A DNA stretch of 64,000 nucleotides from Pyropia haitanensis. Lineage: Eukaryota; Rhodophyta; Bangiophyceae; Bangiales; Bangiaceae. The notes below the pieces were generated by a model that had not been told where the DNA came from, did not search any database, and was given only the letters and a program-made list of their open reading frames with translations. Below are positions 1-12,400 of this stretch, in pieces. The translations under genes were made by a program, and so were the position numbers. The stretch is from positions 1 through 64,000 of the forward strand of contig SDUX01000050.1 of NCBI GenBank assembly GCA_008729055.1. The letters are read 5' to 3'. Positions within the stretch are counted from its first letter, which is position 1, and each line of letters begins with the position of its first letter.

Positions 1-1706
1 CGCGCCACCACCGCCACCGGTTGTTGTCCCTTGAGCAGCTGCTGTCGCTGGCGACGGCGATGCCACCGCCCGCCCCCCCCCCCCCACCCGCACCTCCCCC
101 ACCGCGCCGGCGGCCGGCCGCGCCGCCGGCCGCAGCAGCATCTGCCGTCTGGATGCTCAGAGGATGTGTCAGACCGCCAGTACCGTGGGCAGACGATAAC
201 CCGAGGGCGGCGTGCCAACGGGTAGAAAAGATGCGAAAGAGGCTGTAGGTGGTGTTGTTGAGCGCGCCAAACGTGTGCGTAGGGTCGCCGGCATAGGCGG
301 TGGTGGCGGTTGCGCTCGTGTGCCCCATCTGCGCGTCAAGGACACGGCCCCAGGCAACTAGGCCCTCGACAGGCGTGCGCACCGACGCGCTTGCGGCGGC
401 GACGCCCCCCCCCGGTGGGGCCGCGATGGCGGCCGGCGTGCCGAGGGCTGGGTCGAGAGGGTCAAAGTCGGCAATCAGCCGGCCGACGCCGTTGATATAC
501 TGCCGAAGCACTCGACGGTAATGGGGAGGGTAGAGACGCGGAGAAGGAGGTCATCTGCGAGGGCGGCGGTCAAGGCTCGCGGCTGTAGCTGCTGCCCGCG
601 CTCGTCGCGGAAAAGGAGCGCCCGGTCGATGGCGCCGCCATGACCGGCGCCAATGAGGGTGGAAGAGGGCGCCGCCGGGTCTACAGCACGGCTTAGGTAG
701 GCGTCGAGCGGCTCGACAAAGACGAGGTACTGGATGACGAGGGACGACGAGGGCGCGTCATGCCACCTCACAATAGGCCGTCCGGTACCTTGGCGCTCGA
801 CTTGACCCTTCCAGTAGGTGATGACGGTGTAGACCAGCCCGTTGTGGACAAAGACGGACCGATGGGCGCGGGCCGAGGAAGCGCAGAGGCGCACGCCAGC
901 CGACTCTGTCATGCGGGCAGGGGCGCCGCCTACACAGTGGGTTATCGCCCAAATGAGCGCCCGGCAGCGGTTGGCGAGCTGGCGCCAGGTGCGGAGCTTG
1001 GCAGCGTCGGTTACAACCGGCGGGGCGGTCAGGTCGAGCTCCTCCACACCCGGGTCTCGCTCTGACGGCTTGACTGCGACACGGACGGGGCAGTCGGGCG
1101 AGTCGAGCACCCCAGACGCAATCATGTGGCTGCGCCAGCCACTGACGAGACGGGCGTTGACGGGGAGCTCGAGGAAGGAGACGCCGGGCGACTGGACGTT
1201 TGGCGAGTCGATCAGCTGTACGGCTTGGGCGTAGAAGCCAGAGCCGGTGGGGTCGTAGCCAAAGGTGAGTTGCTGGAGCAGCCCGCCGAGCTCCCGCTGA
1301 GCCGCTCTCACCCGCGCACCGACGGTGGCGGTGCTCATGTGAAGGCCACGGTGGAGCAGCGTGCCACAAACCGCGCCAGGCGGAGCGCCGGCGGGCAGGT
1401 GAGAGGGGTCGTCACACGGGATAAACGCTGGCGCTACCGTCTCGGACCGACTGATCGCTTCGCATGACGCGGACAGCTGCACAATGTAGGCCGCCGCAGT
1501 CGTAGACGTTGGGTTGGTCGCCATCGCGATGCGCTCAAACGACTCTTCAACCGACCCGGTGGGGACGTTCATGAAAAAGAGCGTGTTGACAATGTGGGTT
1601 GCAAACAGGAGGGATGTCGCCAGGTGACCACCGGCGGTCGCGCTCATGTGCGAGCAGTGGTCGGCGGCGTTCTGCGCATCACGCGCGTCGTTGTCATTGT
1701 CGTCGT

Positions 1707-1740
<34 letters not shown>

Positions 1741-3505
1741 TCCGACTGCCACCGCAGAGGAGGTGTCCAACCCACTCGTTTGCCCACCGGACGCGTACGC
1801 GACCGACACAAAAGGCATGGCAAGGGCCAGGTCGCACCGCGGCTTGTTTTCGCCACCTACGTGACTCAGCCGTGGGTCGTACGTCTCGTGACAGAGTGCA
1901 GACAATAAGGAGCTGACGGCCGGAACGAGAAGACTATTGGCCAGCACCGTCGTGTCGTCCTGGCCAGGGAAGAGTTCCTCACCGCCGGTCTGCTGCTGCG
2001 GCTCCCGCTGCGCCCGCTGCCGCCGCAACCGCAAACGCCGGAGGCCGCTGGCAGCGTGAGTGCGGTACGAGTCGCGCATGTTGAGCGCCGCCAGCTGGGT
2101 TTCGCGGTCAAAAGTGACCGACGCGTTGTCCGCTTCCAGGGCGGCGGCAGCGGGGCGGTCGGCGAGTGCCGCCAGCTCTTGCGTCACGTACAGTACAATG
2201 GCCACGTCTCGGGCGTAGCGGACAAGCGTCGGCTTGGTGACGTGGATGTTAAACCTCCGCAGCTGCAAGTCGCTCGTCTGCCCAATGCGCAGGCGGCTGA
2301 GAAGGGTGGTCTGGTCCGACTTGCGCAGGTAGCTCAACGCATCGTTGAACAGGGACAGGACAGCGTCTTGGATGCACGCAAAGTAAAACGCGCCAGACGG
2401 GGGCAGAGTCGCACCGCGGTTCTCCACGTCAGGGCTCGCCGTACGGCTGACTCGACGGAGGAATGGGCCAAAGTGCTGCGCAACGCCCGCCGCGGTCCAG
2501 TGCAGTCGAGACAGGTCCTCGTGGAAGCGGTACTGCTGAAGGAGTCCGCCACACTGGTTGTCAGCTGTTTCTCCAGACGTCGACAACGGGTACCCGTCGC
2601 CGTCACCGCCGGCGCCGGCGCCGCCGCCGGCGCCGCCCCCAGCGCTGCTACCACGGGCCGGATTGGCGGACGTGCGAGGACCGCGCAAAAAGACGTCGAG
2701 CGGCAGAATCGAAGACGAGACCCGCTTGGGCATCGCCGCCTGCGACGTTGCAGCGGCGGCGCCAGTGCCGCCGCCGCCGCCGCCGCCGCCGCCCTCCTGT
2801 GCGACACCAGCGGCAGCGGCGGCAGCGGCGGCGGTGGCGGCAGTGGTAAAGGTCGAAATGACCACTGGAAAGAGGGAAACCTTGTTGCCACGCTGCAGGG
2901 ACTGCACGTGCGCAATGTGGTAGGAGCGAAGACCACAAGCGGTGGCGCCTTCCGCGTCGGTGCGCACCTGGTGCAAGCGGGTGAGTAGCCTGGCCGTCGG
3001 CGCCACAGTGTGGCACTGGTAGCACACTGAAAAATCAGGGCGGATGGAAAGGTGGGGAATACGGGGTAGGTGCGTCGCGGTCACCGACGCCGGCCACGCA
3101 TGTAGCTGGTAGCGTTCGCGAAGCGCCACTTGCGCAGGCCGCGGCGGGGAAGAAAGAAGCTCGCGAGCGCTCTCGACGGTCGCCGACGGCAACGGAGCCT
3201 TGCTGGACGACGACGGCGGCGACCGCACATCGGTGCCCCCCTGCCCAGTGGTTGCCGTCTCCATGTCAGCCACCAGCTTGCGCAGAGCCGACTTGTGCGA
3301 CTGCGTTGACAGATGATGCTTGAGCTGCGCCGCGTCCATGATGGTCGTGTCACACGGCACGCATAGCACCCACGCGGTGGTCGTCCACAGCGCGAGGCCA
3401 GTGGCGGTCCCCGCGGCAGAGCCGGGGCTGTCGGCCAACGTCGGCGGCCGCGCCTCTGCCGCCGGTGCCGACAGCGGCGGCGGCGGCGGCGGCGGTGGCG
3501 GCGGC

Positions 3506-3558
<53 letters not shown>

Positions 3559-3777
3559 ACTAGCCGACGCAGCACCAGCAGAGGGACGACTGGCACCGCC
3601 ACCAACCATCGGCGTGATCTCGTCCGACGAATCCGCCTCGGTGGTCGCCGGCACGACCGCCGCAGCAGACGGCGGCGCAGGCGGCGGCGCTGCAGGTGCC
3701 ATGGGCGGCACGGCCGGTGGAGCGAGCGCAGACGTCCATGTTGTGTCGATCGCGGGAGAGGCGGAGCGGGAATCCAT
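1..3777 (-). pseudogene. OrsD-zinc-finger/YR-like/RecQ-like helicase gene, copy A (5' part only, frameshifted)
   Basis: This is the N-terminal half of the large recombinase-helicase family; the helicase part lies left of the window. The start is the ATG at 3777, which replaces a longer ORF opening at a TTG; copy C starts at the same place. Visible in order are a polyproline run, a C-x2-C-x12-H-x5-H zinc finger (CVPC, about 3340-3370) and a VQSL...FPV segment typical of fungal OrsD/DUF3505-helicase proteins. The tyrosine-recombinase-like core follows, with H-x8-Y encoded at about 295-325. Compared with copy C (48120-51438) there is a one-base deletion near 505-520, inside the arginine box (ITVRVLRQY in C). 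It stops the frame at 475 while downstream sequence stays homologous. It is either a young pseudogene or a base-calling error. Position 1 corresponds to 47666 in copy C. Confidence 0.75.
3475..3556. repeat. GGC trinucleotide run coding for polyproline
   Basis: A nearly pure (GGC)n run lies inside helicase gene copy A. On the minus strand it codes for a proline tract near residues 75-100. The homologous run in copy C (51121-51216) is longer, so the tract varies in length between near-identical copies. Confidence 0.85.
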
Positions 3778-3978
3778 TCCTCCGCGGCGACGGGGAGAAG
3801 CAATGCCGCCGCAGATGGGTTCAGGGACGAGGTGGGACAGCGGGGAAAGGGTCAGCGGGGTCCGCAAAGGAGGGGAAAGGCTCGCAGATCGGGAATCAAG
3901 ACGGGGGGCGCGACGACGGTGAGGACGTGACGGGGAGCGCGATCATGGCGGGAGGGTCACGGCTGAACGGGTGGACCC

Positions 3979-3985
3979 TTTTATA
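3979..3985 (-). promoter_or_regulatory. TATA box of helicase gene copy A
   Basis: The minus strand reads TATAAAA about 205 bp upstream of the ATG at 3777. The same motif lies at the same distance in copy C (51640-51646). Similar TATAAATA boxes lie about 205-222 bp upstream of the MTase and ParB gene starts, which supports a real core promoter. Confidence 0.65.
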
Positions 3986-4317
3986 CAGGCGTGAGCAGGT
4001 GCTGACAGCGCGGGAGAATTCAAACGGTTTGAAACAAACGTGGTCCTTTTGGCGCCAACGCACGCGCGCCAAACGGTTTGAAACCGTCGTGGTAGTTTTG
4101 GGGCAAACGCGCGGGCTGCGAAAGAGAGAAAAGAACACAGCAGGCACGCGTTGCTGAGCCTGCGGGGCGGCGGCGCAATGCCGGCGCCAGGCCGGCGGGG
4201 AGGCCCAGCGAGGGCGGCGTCGAAAGAAAATGATTGGGGCATCGACCTGGTGGACTGCCGCAAAAGGGGCGGTCACCGGGCGGATCGAACCGTGTGACGG
4301 CAAAGTCCGCGGTTCCC

Positions 4318-4373
4318 CAGATCCGTAGTACTACGGAACTGGGCGTCCCCAGTTCCGTAGTACTACGGATCTG
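4318..4373. promoter_or_regulatory. 56-bp inverted repeat with two nested GTAGTACTAC palindromes
   Basis: Two perfect 26-nt arms (4318-4343 and 4348-4373) are separated by 4 nt. Each arm holds CCGTAGTACTACGG, itself a palindrome. The structure lies about 540-600 bp upstream of the helicase ATG and is preserved exactly in copy C (51977-52032). It could be a binding, recombination or replication site. The core palindrome is shared with the arrays upstream of the other gene families. Confidence 0.8.
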
Positions 4374-5183
4374 AGAACGGTTCAGACATGCCGGAACGTC
4401 AAGGTCAATCTCGTCATGCCTGACTAGTACTCGACCCGCCTTTGGATTTATTTGGGTGTCGGATCGTCTAAGATTTACGATACCGTCGTAATTTGGCTTT
4501 AGGCGAGACTGTGTACTGACTGAGCCGAGCTTCCAAATGAAATTATAGTACTTGTCGACCCTTTGTGTACTTTTTTGTCAACAATCGCCTATGTCAGCGT
4601 ACTTGAACATTGCAAGGGGGTGGTGTACGCCGCCTGACGGACGCTCACCGGGTCATTTCAGCCCCAGAGAGAGCACGGAGCGGCCGCGTCCGTGGAGCAA
4701 GTACGTAATTGACGTGCGTGTCGAGCAACAAATTAAGTGACACAATATCCATTTACGTAGAAGGGTGTGTACCAGAAAGTGATTGCACGTCAAATGCGCA
4801 ACCGGGACGCACCAGCGGGCTGCCGATCGCGCTGAGATCCAGGCAGGGATGCGGACGAGCAGCAGTGGATCGGGCCACGCGGGAGCCCGCGTCCATCTCG
4901 AATGACGCGTGGCGCCTGGTCGGCCGCCACGACTTGGCACGCTGTGTTTGGGCGGGCTGCGCACCACGCGTTTGTATCGTACGGCGCAAGGGTGGATGGC
5001 CCGCCGCGGGTCGAACAGCACAGTCGCACGTGTGAAAAAAAGGGGCTGGCTGAGGGGGGACGTCTACACCCACGACATGGCGAGCCGCCGGCTGCGCACT
5101 CGTCTCGGGGCCGACGATAGACGCCCAAAAGTGGTAGGGCGCACGCTGGGGGAGTGAGTGCCAAATGAGATGCGGGCAAGGCA
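4374..5183. other. Intergenic segment without a recognised gene
   Basis: About 0.8 kb lies between the inverted repeat and the G-rich units. Short ORFs on both strands show no recognisable domain and do not look conserved beyond the A/C duplication. The segment is almost identical at about 52033-52844. I see no RNA gene here. Confidence 0.6.
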
Positions 5184-5416
5184 GGTGAATGCTGAGGGCG
5201 GGGGGAGGGCGATCGAACGCGGTTGCCTTTGGGAGGTGGGGCGACAGGGTCGAGGGGGATAGACACGGAGGAGCGTGCCTGCCCCCGGGGTGAGTTCATC
5301 CGACACGCGGTTTATTCTGGGACAATACTTTACGGGAGGGGGGGCCAGCCAGACGTGGAGGGGGGGCAACGCACGGGATTGGCCCCCGACAGACTCGGAA
5401 GGGAGAATGCAACCGA

Positions 5417-5463
5417 GGAGGACGTACCCGCGAAATTGACGTCCAGAGAGGGGTACGTCCTCC
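5417..5463. repeat. Hairpin 1 in G-rich unit A1
   Basis: Perfect 13-bp arms GGAGGACGTACCC (5417-5429) and GGGTACGTCCTCC (5451-5463) flank a 21-nt loop containing GCGAAATTGACG. The same hairpin recurs at 7419-7465 and in the module C units. Confidence 0.85.
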
Positions 5464-5491
5464 CAGAAGAGATCTTACAGCGGGGGGGCTC

Positions 5492-5537
5492 GGAGGACGT
5501 ACCCGCGAAATTGACGTCCAGAGAGGGGTACGTCCTC
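5492..5537. repeat. Hairpin 2 in G-rich unit A1
   Basis: This repeats the same stem-loop about 75 bp downstream: arms GAGGACGTACCC/GGGTACGTCCTC and the same loop. It is repeated at 7494-7539. Confidence 0.85.
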
Positions 5538-7185
5538 GAGGGGGGGGGGAAACAGTGGGATTCGGGAGGAAGGACGTGCGCCAGATTTGGATTGTCCGAG
5601 AGGGAAGGTGTTCTTAGGCGCCATTCGGGGGAAGGGGGGAGGGGGAGCCACAGGCATCGGACGCGGGACGTGGTCAATGAGCCTCAAAAAAAATCGCAAC
5701 GGGAGGGGGGGTGGGGGGGGGCTCACCCGCGGTATTGACGTCCTGAGGAAGGTTCTTTCCCCCGCGCATCTAACCCGGTTGATGGGAGGGGAAGGAGACA
5801 GAGGGGGGAGGGGTGGGAAACGCGACACTGCGAAACGAGGGAGGAATGGTTTCGCCATGGGGGCATGCGCCAGGCGCGGGAGGCCGGGGAATATAGGAAA
5901 AGGGAGGGAGCGCGGGAAAACTGGGAGGCACGATAACGCAGGGGGCAGGGGGGGAGGAAGCAGGGGAAACGGGAGGGGGGGCGGGGGAGGGCAGGAAGAC
6001 TGGAAAGAACTCAAAGACAGGGGGCGGGGAGGAGGGGCACGGACAGGAGAGGACGGGGGGCGGGAGATAGGACTGGGAAAGCGGACGGGGGGGGCGAGAA
6101 CACCGGGACGCACACTGATAATGCAGGGGGCGGGGAAAACACTACAAGGAAGGGGAGGGGAGGCGGGGGGCGGGGTAGGGCGGTAAGACTGGAGGGGAGG
6201 CGAGGAAGAGCGGGAAGACTGGGAGGCATAAATGGGAGGGGAAGGAGGGGCATAGGAAAGATGGGGGGGGGGCGGGGGGGAGGACTCGCACAGCGGGCAC
6301 GGAGGGGGGAAGCCCGGAAGGCACAATAAAGCACGGGGCGAGGGGAAGGGGCACAGGGAAGGGAGGGGGGGGGCGGGGAAGGCGAGGGTGCACACAGAGT
6401 TGAGAGCGAGGCACTGGCGGGAGAGGACGGAGAAGGGCGGGAAGACTGGGAGGCACAAATGGAGGGGGAAGGATGGGCACAGCAATAGACTGGGAGGGGG
6501 GCGGGGAAGACGGGGAGGTCGGGGGTGCACATCGAATTGGGGGACGACGCACTCTGGAATATGACACGCCTGGTAGGGAAGGGCGGGGAGGGCGAGAGAC
6601 TGAGAGGAAAGGGAGGGGAACGAGGGGCACAGGAAAGGTAAAAGGGGAGACGGGGGGGAGGAGGGGCAAGAGGGGAGGGGACGCGGGATAGGTGCGAAGC
6701 ACAATAATGGAGGGGGCGAGGGATGGGGCACAAAAAAGGAAGAGGGGGGGCGGGGAGAGCGGGAGTGCACACCGGGTTGAGGGGCGAGGGACTGGCGGGA
6801 GGGGAAGGGGAAGGGCGGGAAGACTGGGAGGCACAAATGGAGGGGGAAGGAGGGGCACAGCAAAAGACTGGCGGGGGGGCGGGGAGGGCGGGGGGGTCGG
6901 GGGTGCACATCAAATCGGGAGGCGACGCTTTATCGAAAATGACACGCACCTGGGAGGACGTACCTGCGATTCTGACGTCCAGGAGGGGGAGGGGGGGGGG
7001 CCGCCCTAGGACGCATCTCAGGAGGGTACGTCCTCTCGGGCCCGAATCGGACGTACCGGCCAATGGGACGTCCAGACGAGGGTTCGTCCGAATCGGCTGG
7101 AATCGAGGGTTCGTCATCTGACGAACCATGCGATTCTGACGTCCCAGAGGGGGGGGTTACGTCCTCCGTGTATATTCTTATAGTA

Positions 7186-9197
7186 GGTGAATGCTGAGGG
7201 CGGGGGGAGGGCGATCGAACGCGGTTGCCTTTGGGAGGTGGGGCGACAGGGTCGAGGGGGATAGACACGGAGGAGCGTGCCTGCCCCCGGGGTGAGTTCA
7301 TCCGACACGCGGTTTATTCTGGGACAACATTTTAGGGGAGGGGGGGCCTGCCAGACGTGGAGGGGGGGCAACGCACGGGATTGGCCCCCGACAGACTCGG
7401 AAGGGAGAATGCAACCGAGGAGGACGTACCCGCGAAATTGACGTCCAGAGAGGGGTACGTCCTCCCAGAAGAGATCTTACAGCGGGGGGGCTCGGAGGAC
7501 GTACCCGCGAAATTGACGTCCAGAGAGGGGTACGTCCTCGAGGGGGGGGGGAAACAGTGGGATTCGGGAGGAAGGACGTGCGCCAGATTTGGATTGTCCG
7601 AGAGGGAAGGTGTTCTTAGGCGCCATTCGGGGGAAGGGGGGAGGGGGAGCCACAGGCATCGGACGCGGGACGTGGTCAATGAGCCTCAAAAAAAATCGCA
7701 ACGGGAGGGGGGGTGGGGGGGGGCTCACCCGCGGTATTGACGTCCTGAGGAAGGTTCTTTCCCCCGCGCATCTAACCCGGTTGATGGGAGGGGAAGGAGA
7801 CAGAGGGGGGAGGGGTGGGAAACGCGACACTGCGAAACGAGGGAGGAATGGTTTCGCCATGGGGGCATGCGCCAGGCGCGGGAGGCCGGGGAATATAGGA
7901 AAAGGGAGGGAGCGCGGGAAAACTGGGAGGCACGATAACGCAGGGGGCAGGGGGGGAGGAAGCAGGGGAAACGGGAGGGGGGGCGGGGGAGGGCAGGAAG
8001 ACTGGAAAGAACTCAAAGACAGGGGGCGGGGAGGAGGGGCACGGACAGGAGAGGACGGGGGGCGGGAGATAGGACTGGGAAAGCGGACGGGGGGGGCGAG
8101 AACACCGGGACGCACACTGATAATGCAGGGGGCGGGGAAAACACTACAAGGAAGGGGAGGGGAGGCGGGGGGCGGGGTAGGGCGGTAAGACTGGAGGGGA
8201 GGCGAGGAAGAGCGGGAAGACTGGGAGGCATAAATGGGAGGGGAAGGAGGGGCATAGGAAAGATGGGGGGGGGGCGGGGGGGAGGACTCGCACAGCGGGC
8301 ACGGAGGGGGGAAGCCCGGAAGGCACAATAAAGCACGGGGCGAGGGGAAGGGGCACAGGGAAGAGAGGGGGGGGGCGGGGAAGGCGAGGGTGCACACAGA
8401 GTTGAGAGCGAGGCACTGGCGGGAGAGGACGGAGAAGGGCGGGAAGACTGGGAGGCACAAATGGAGGGGGAAGGATGGGCACAGCAATAGACTGGGAGGG
8501 GGGCGGGGAGGACGGGGAGGTCGGGGGTGCACATCGAATTGGGGGACGACGCACTCTGGAATATGACACGCCTGGTAGGGAAGGGCGGGGAGGGCGAGAG
8601 ACTGAGAGGAAAGGGAGGGGAACGAGGGGCACAGGAAAGGTAAAAGGGGAGACGGGGGGGAGGAGGGGCAAGGGGGGAGGGGACGCGGGAAAGGTGGGAA
8701 GCACAATAATGGAGGGGGCGAGGGATCGGGCATAGGAAACAAGGGGGGGGGTGGGGGGAGAGTGGGGCTGCACCCCGAGTTGGGGACGAGGGACTGGCGG
8801 GAGGGGAAAAGGAAGGGCGGGAAGCCTGGGAGACAAAAATGGAGGGGGAAGGAGGGGCGCAGCAATAGACGGGGGGGGCGAGGAGGGCGGGAAGGGCGGG
8901 GGGGGAATCGGAAGTGCACACCAAATAATGGCGGGGGCACTCTCGAAAATGACACGCCCCTGGGAGGACGTACCTGCGAATCTGACGTCCAGGAGGGGGA
9001 GGGGGGGGGGACGCCCAAGAACGCATCTCAGGAGGGTACGTCCTCTCGGGCCCGAATCGGACGTACCGGCCAATGGGACGTCCAGACGAGGGTTCGTCCA
9101 AATCGGCTGGAATCGAGGGTTCGTCATCTGACGTACCATGCGATTCTGACGTCCCAGAGGGGGGGGTTACGTCCTCCGTGTATATTCTTATAGTAGG
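7186..9197. repeat. G-rich non-coding unit A2 (about 2.0 kb)
   Basis: This second head-to-tail copy starts directly after the terminal AGG of unit A1. It is near-identical to A1 over most of its length and diverges mainly in about 8690-9020. The right terminus (about 9165-9197) is the same CCGTGTATATTC...TAGTAGG. Beyond it lies the 3' flank of the intact MTase-SET gene. Confidence 0.85.
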
Positions 9198-9401
9198 GTA
9201 TTGTCCTTGTGAAATTACAGACTGATATGATGTGCTGCCAATCAACGACGGCTCTAGCCTCTGGCCTGTGCGTCACTACCCAGCACACGTGCCACTGAGC
9301 ACATTATCGCCTTTTTGTGATACAAAGAAGATTGCGTTCATGACTTGCGCGCCTCGGAGTATCGTACCATGCCCCTGTCTCCGACCACACCCCCACTACA
9401 A
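9198..9401. other. 3' flank of MTase-SET gene A
   Basis: About 200 bp lie between the end of unit A2 and the TAG stop of the MTase-SET gene. No clear AATAAA was seen on the minus strand. This segment and the 3' half of the gene are missing from modules B and C. Confidence 0.6.
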
Positions 9402-12400
9402 CTACACGCCTGCAAATGTGTGCGGCGTGCTGCGACTCACCAACCTACCACCTGATGCTCGCCCACCCCGCACCTCCTCATCATGCAAAAACACATAATC
9501 GGACCCGTACCATACTATCACCTCCTCACCCGCGGATATGTCACGACAGGCAATGAACTGAACTGCGTCCACCGACAGCAAATCATCAATGGTGAGATCG
9601 TCGCCACTCACCTTGGGCTTCACGTGGATGGCGACATTGGCGTGCGCACGCGGGATGACTTCGTGCGTCGACGCCGAGGCGGCTTGGTCCACCTTGGATA
9701 CGGCCGTACAGTCGTTGACGTAACCCGCAACACAACAAACAGACGGCACAATCCACACAGTGGACTCTTCCGAAGATTCGCCAGGTGCCGTGTCGTCCGA
9801 CCGTTGCCCTTCACCGGCGCATGTTGTCCGCACAGATACCGCCAGCGCTCGCTCCGAACAGTCTTGCGCCGTGGGCCCGTACGAGCCGAGGACGGACGAC
9901 GCGTAGCGTACGGTGCGGTTCGCCTTGACACCCAAGTCGGTGTAGGTAATGGCGCCGAAGAAGGGCGCAACGACAGCACCGTCGCGAAACGGTCGCGCCG
10001 CATACACGCCCGTCCCGGCACTGCCACCGGCGAGGCCAGATGTGGCAAGAAATAGGCCCAGCTCTGCCGCCGCATGCTCTCGCAGTGCAGTGCCGTCCTC
10101 AGTGGATAAAGCACACTGGTACTTGCGCGGCCAAGCACCTACCGGGACGTTTGCCAGCGCCAGCACCGCAGCAGCGACATCACGGCCAGGCGGCGGAACA
10201 GAGGGAAAGCTTTCGCGCCCCACACGCTCCTCATCAGCAGCCCGCGCCCATCTGCTCGCCAGCAGCTGGATGACAGACAAGGGTAGCGCAGAGTGACACG
10301 GCCGTCCGGCAGGGGGACTCCAGTCGGCGCCAAAAGGGACAAGGGGAGGGGCGAGGCGAGGGACGTCTTCCTCTCCACGCCCAACGTTGACGACGACCGG
10401 TGCGAGCTGCCGAACCACGTGCGCCGCCGCGACCACGGACGGGTCGCCCCCAACAGAGGGGAAGTTGGCGTAACCGCCAGCAATCACCTGTTCGACAAAC
10501 TCGCGACGAAGACGTGGAAGAGCCGCGCGGATGACGTCGGCATCAGCGTCGCAACAGACAACGCGCCGGTACTGCCCAAGTGGCATGCGCAAGGCCGCCG
10601 CTGCAACAAAACAGGTGCCTCCGAAAAAGTCCGTCACAAGGTCTCCGCACTGGGAGAACCGCAACAGCAACTCTGAGGCGAGCGCGATGGCCTTCTGCTC
10701 TGGGCGAATCCATTGGCGGGAGCCCTCCTCGACACGGTAAACGACCTCCGACACACCGGGCGGGCGGACATTGTCGATGACGTTGTCGTGGGCAAGGAAG
10801 CGCGACGGAACACGGTTGAACGTGCGGTAGTTGACCATCTCGTACGCCTCCTGGGCGGACGCACCACACCGAGTGGCGTGCACGATCATTTCCGTCTTGT
10901 TGGTGAGATTCGTTGAACTTCGACGAGCGGTGGCGATGGCGTGGGGATCCTTGATCGTCACGAGAGGAGCGCCGTCCACCGCAAAGGCGCTCTTCCCGTC
11001 CCGTGCGCCACGCTTGCCACGATCGCGCAGGCCTCGAAGGACTCGTACCCATTCAGGATGCTGGGCGGAAGAGCAAAACACCAATAAGTGGCCACCGGGG
11101 CGCAGCAGCAGCATAAAGAGGTGAGCGCACCTCAGCATCTGACTCTCCGTCAAAACGTCGTGCGCGGACTGCGGCAGGTTCGCGTCTCGACGGATGTTGT
11201 AGGGCGGATCGGTCAAAATCAGCTGCACTTGGCCAGTGAGACAACGAGGGATGGGGTGCGACGGAGCGGATGACGCAGCCTGACCACGCACAACCGCCCG
11301 CCCGTGCGAATCATCGCCTCGTGTCTGCTTGGTCAGCTGCTCCTGCTGCTGCAAAACCTCGTCGTGGACGGTCACCAGATCTTCAAACGGACATACGTGC
11401 ACCTGCACGAGCGCTCGTAGAGCACGAGTGACCGTCGACCAGGCACTAACCAGATCAGGCGCAGCCGTCTGGCCATGTGCAGCAGGAGCCAGGCCACGAC
11501 GTGAGCCCGCGGCGAGCACGGCAGCAACGCCAGACGCCCGCGTCACACCGCGGCCGCACAACCTCGACCGCAGGGTACCACCACCACCGGGTCCGATCCC
11601 GGCCGTCACAGATCCCCCAGACGTCACCGGTACCCGCTTGAAAGCGGAAAGACTGGCAAGCACCGACAGGAGAACCTGCGGCACCTCGGTCAAGTCCCCA
11701 GACCACCGCGGGGGTCGATAATCCGCGACAGACACGCGGCCGGAAAGAGGTTGACGCCGGCGGTCGACACGGCCAGGCTGCTTCCCTTTGCGCGCCTCTG
11801 ACGATCCGCCAGTGTCGCTGGACGCCCGTGCGACTAGATCGGAGAAGGCGCCACCTTCTTCATCCGTCGTTGTCGTCGAAGGACGCCGAGGACGCTTCCG
11901 GCCAACTCCAAGGCGGTCCGCGAGCGCAGGCTCTCCCTCCAGACGGTCGAGGCGGGTGCACCAATAGAGGTGCCCGTGAAGCAGGTGCGCAACGACGCGC
12001 AATTGCTTGTTTGCTGCCGGCGTTCTGGACAACACGTCCGCAGGTACGGCCGCAGGAGAACACTTGACAGGACCAGCTGCATGCCATAGATTCCCGCTTT
12101 GACTGACAGGAGCAAAGAGATCGTCGTCCTCAGGGCGCGCAAGCGCCACGTACCCGCACTCCTTGGCGTGCCACAAGAGATATGGCGCGACCATCGACTC
12201 GATAGAAGAGAAGCCAACACTTCGAGCGACGACATCAAAGCCGGATAAGACGTCGTGGACGACGCCTCTCAGCAAAACTGCAAAACGCCAAAGATCCGCC
12301 TGTCTGCCAGACGCGGGTTGACGGGCCAGGCCACACACAGCAGACAGCCAAGCTACGACTTGAAACGGCATCAACGCGGCAATCGATGGCACGCCATGCC

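Larger units (their letters stand above)
5184..7185. repeat. G-rich non-coding unit A1 (about 2.0 kb)
   Basis: This is the first of two direct repeats with a 2,002-bp period. The plus strand is strongly purine/G-rich, with many runs of four or more G. The left part carries two hairpins built on GAGGACGTACCC. The right end carries further copies of the GGACGTAC motif and closes with CCGTGTATATTCTTATAGTAGG-type sequence (about 7164-7187). Long Pro/Ser-rich ORFs on the minus strand are composition artefacts. Related units are at 7186-9197 and 52845-56540. Confidence 0.85.

Noticed and set aside
5475..9245. Long Pro/Ser-rich minus-strand open frames of 330-510 codons in the G-rich units
   Set aside because: They overlap in several frames at once, consist of simple C-rich codons, lack domains, and arise from stop-poor composition.
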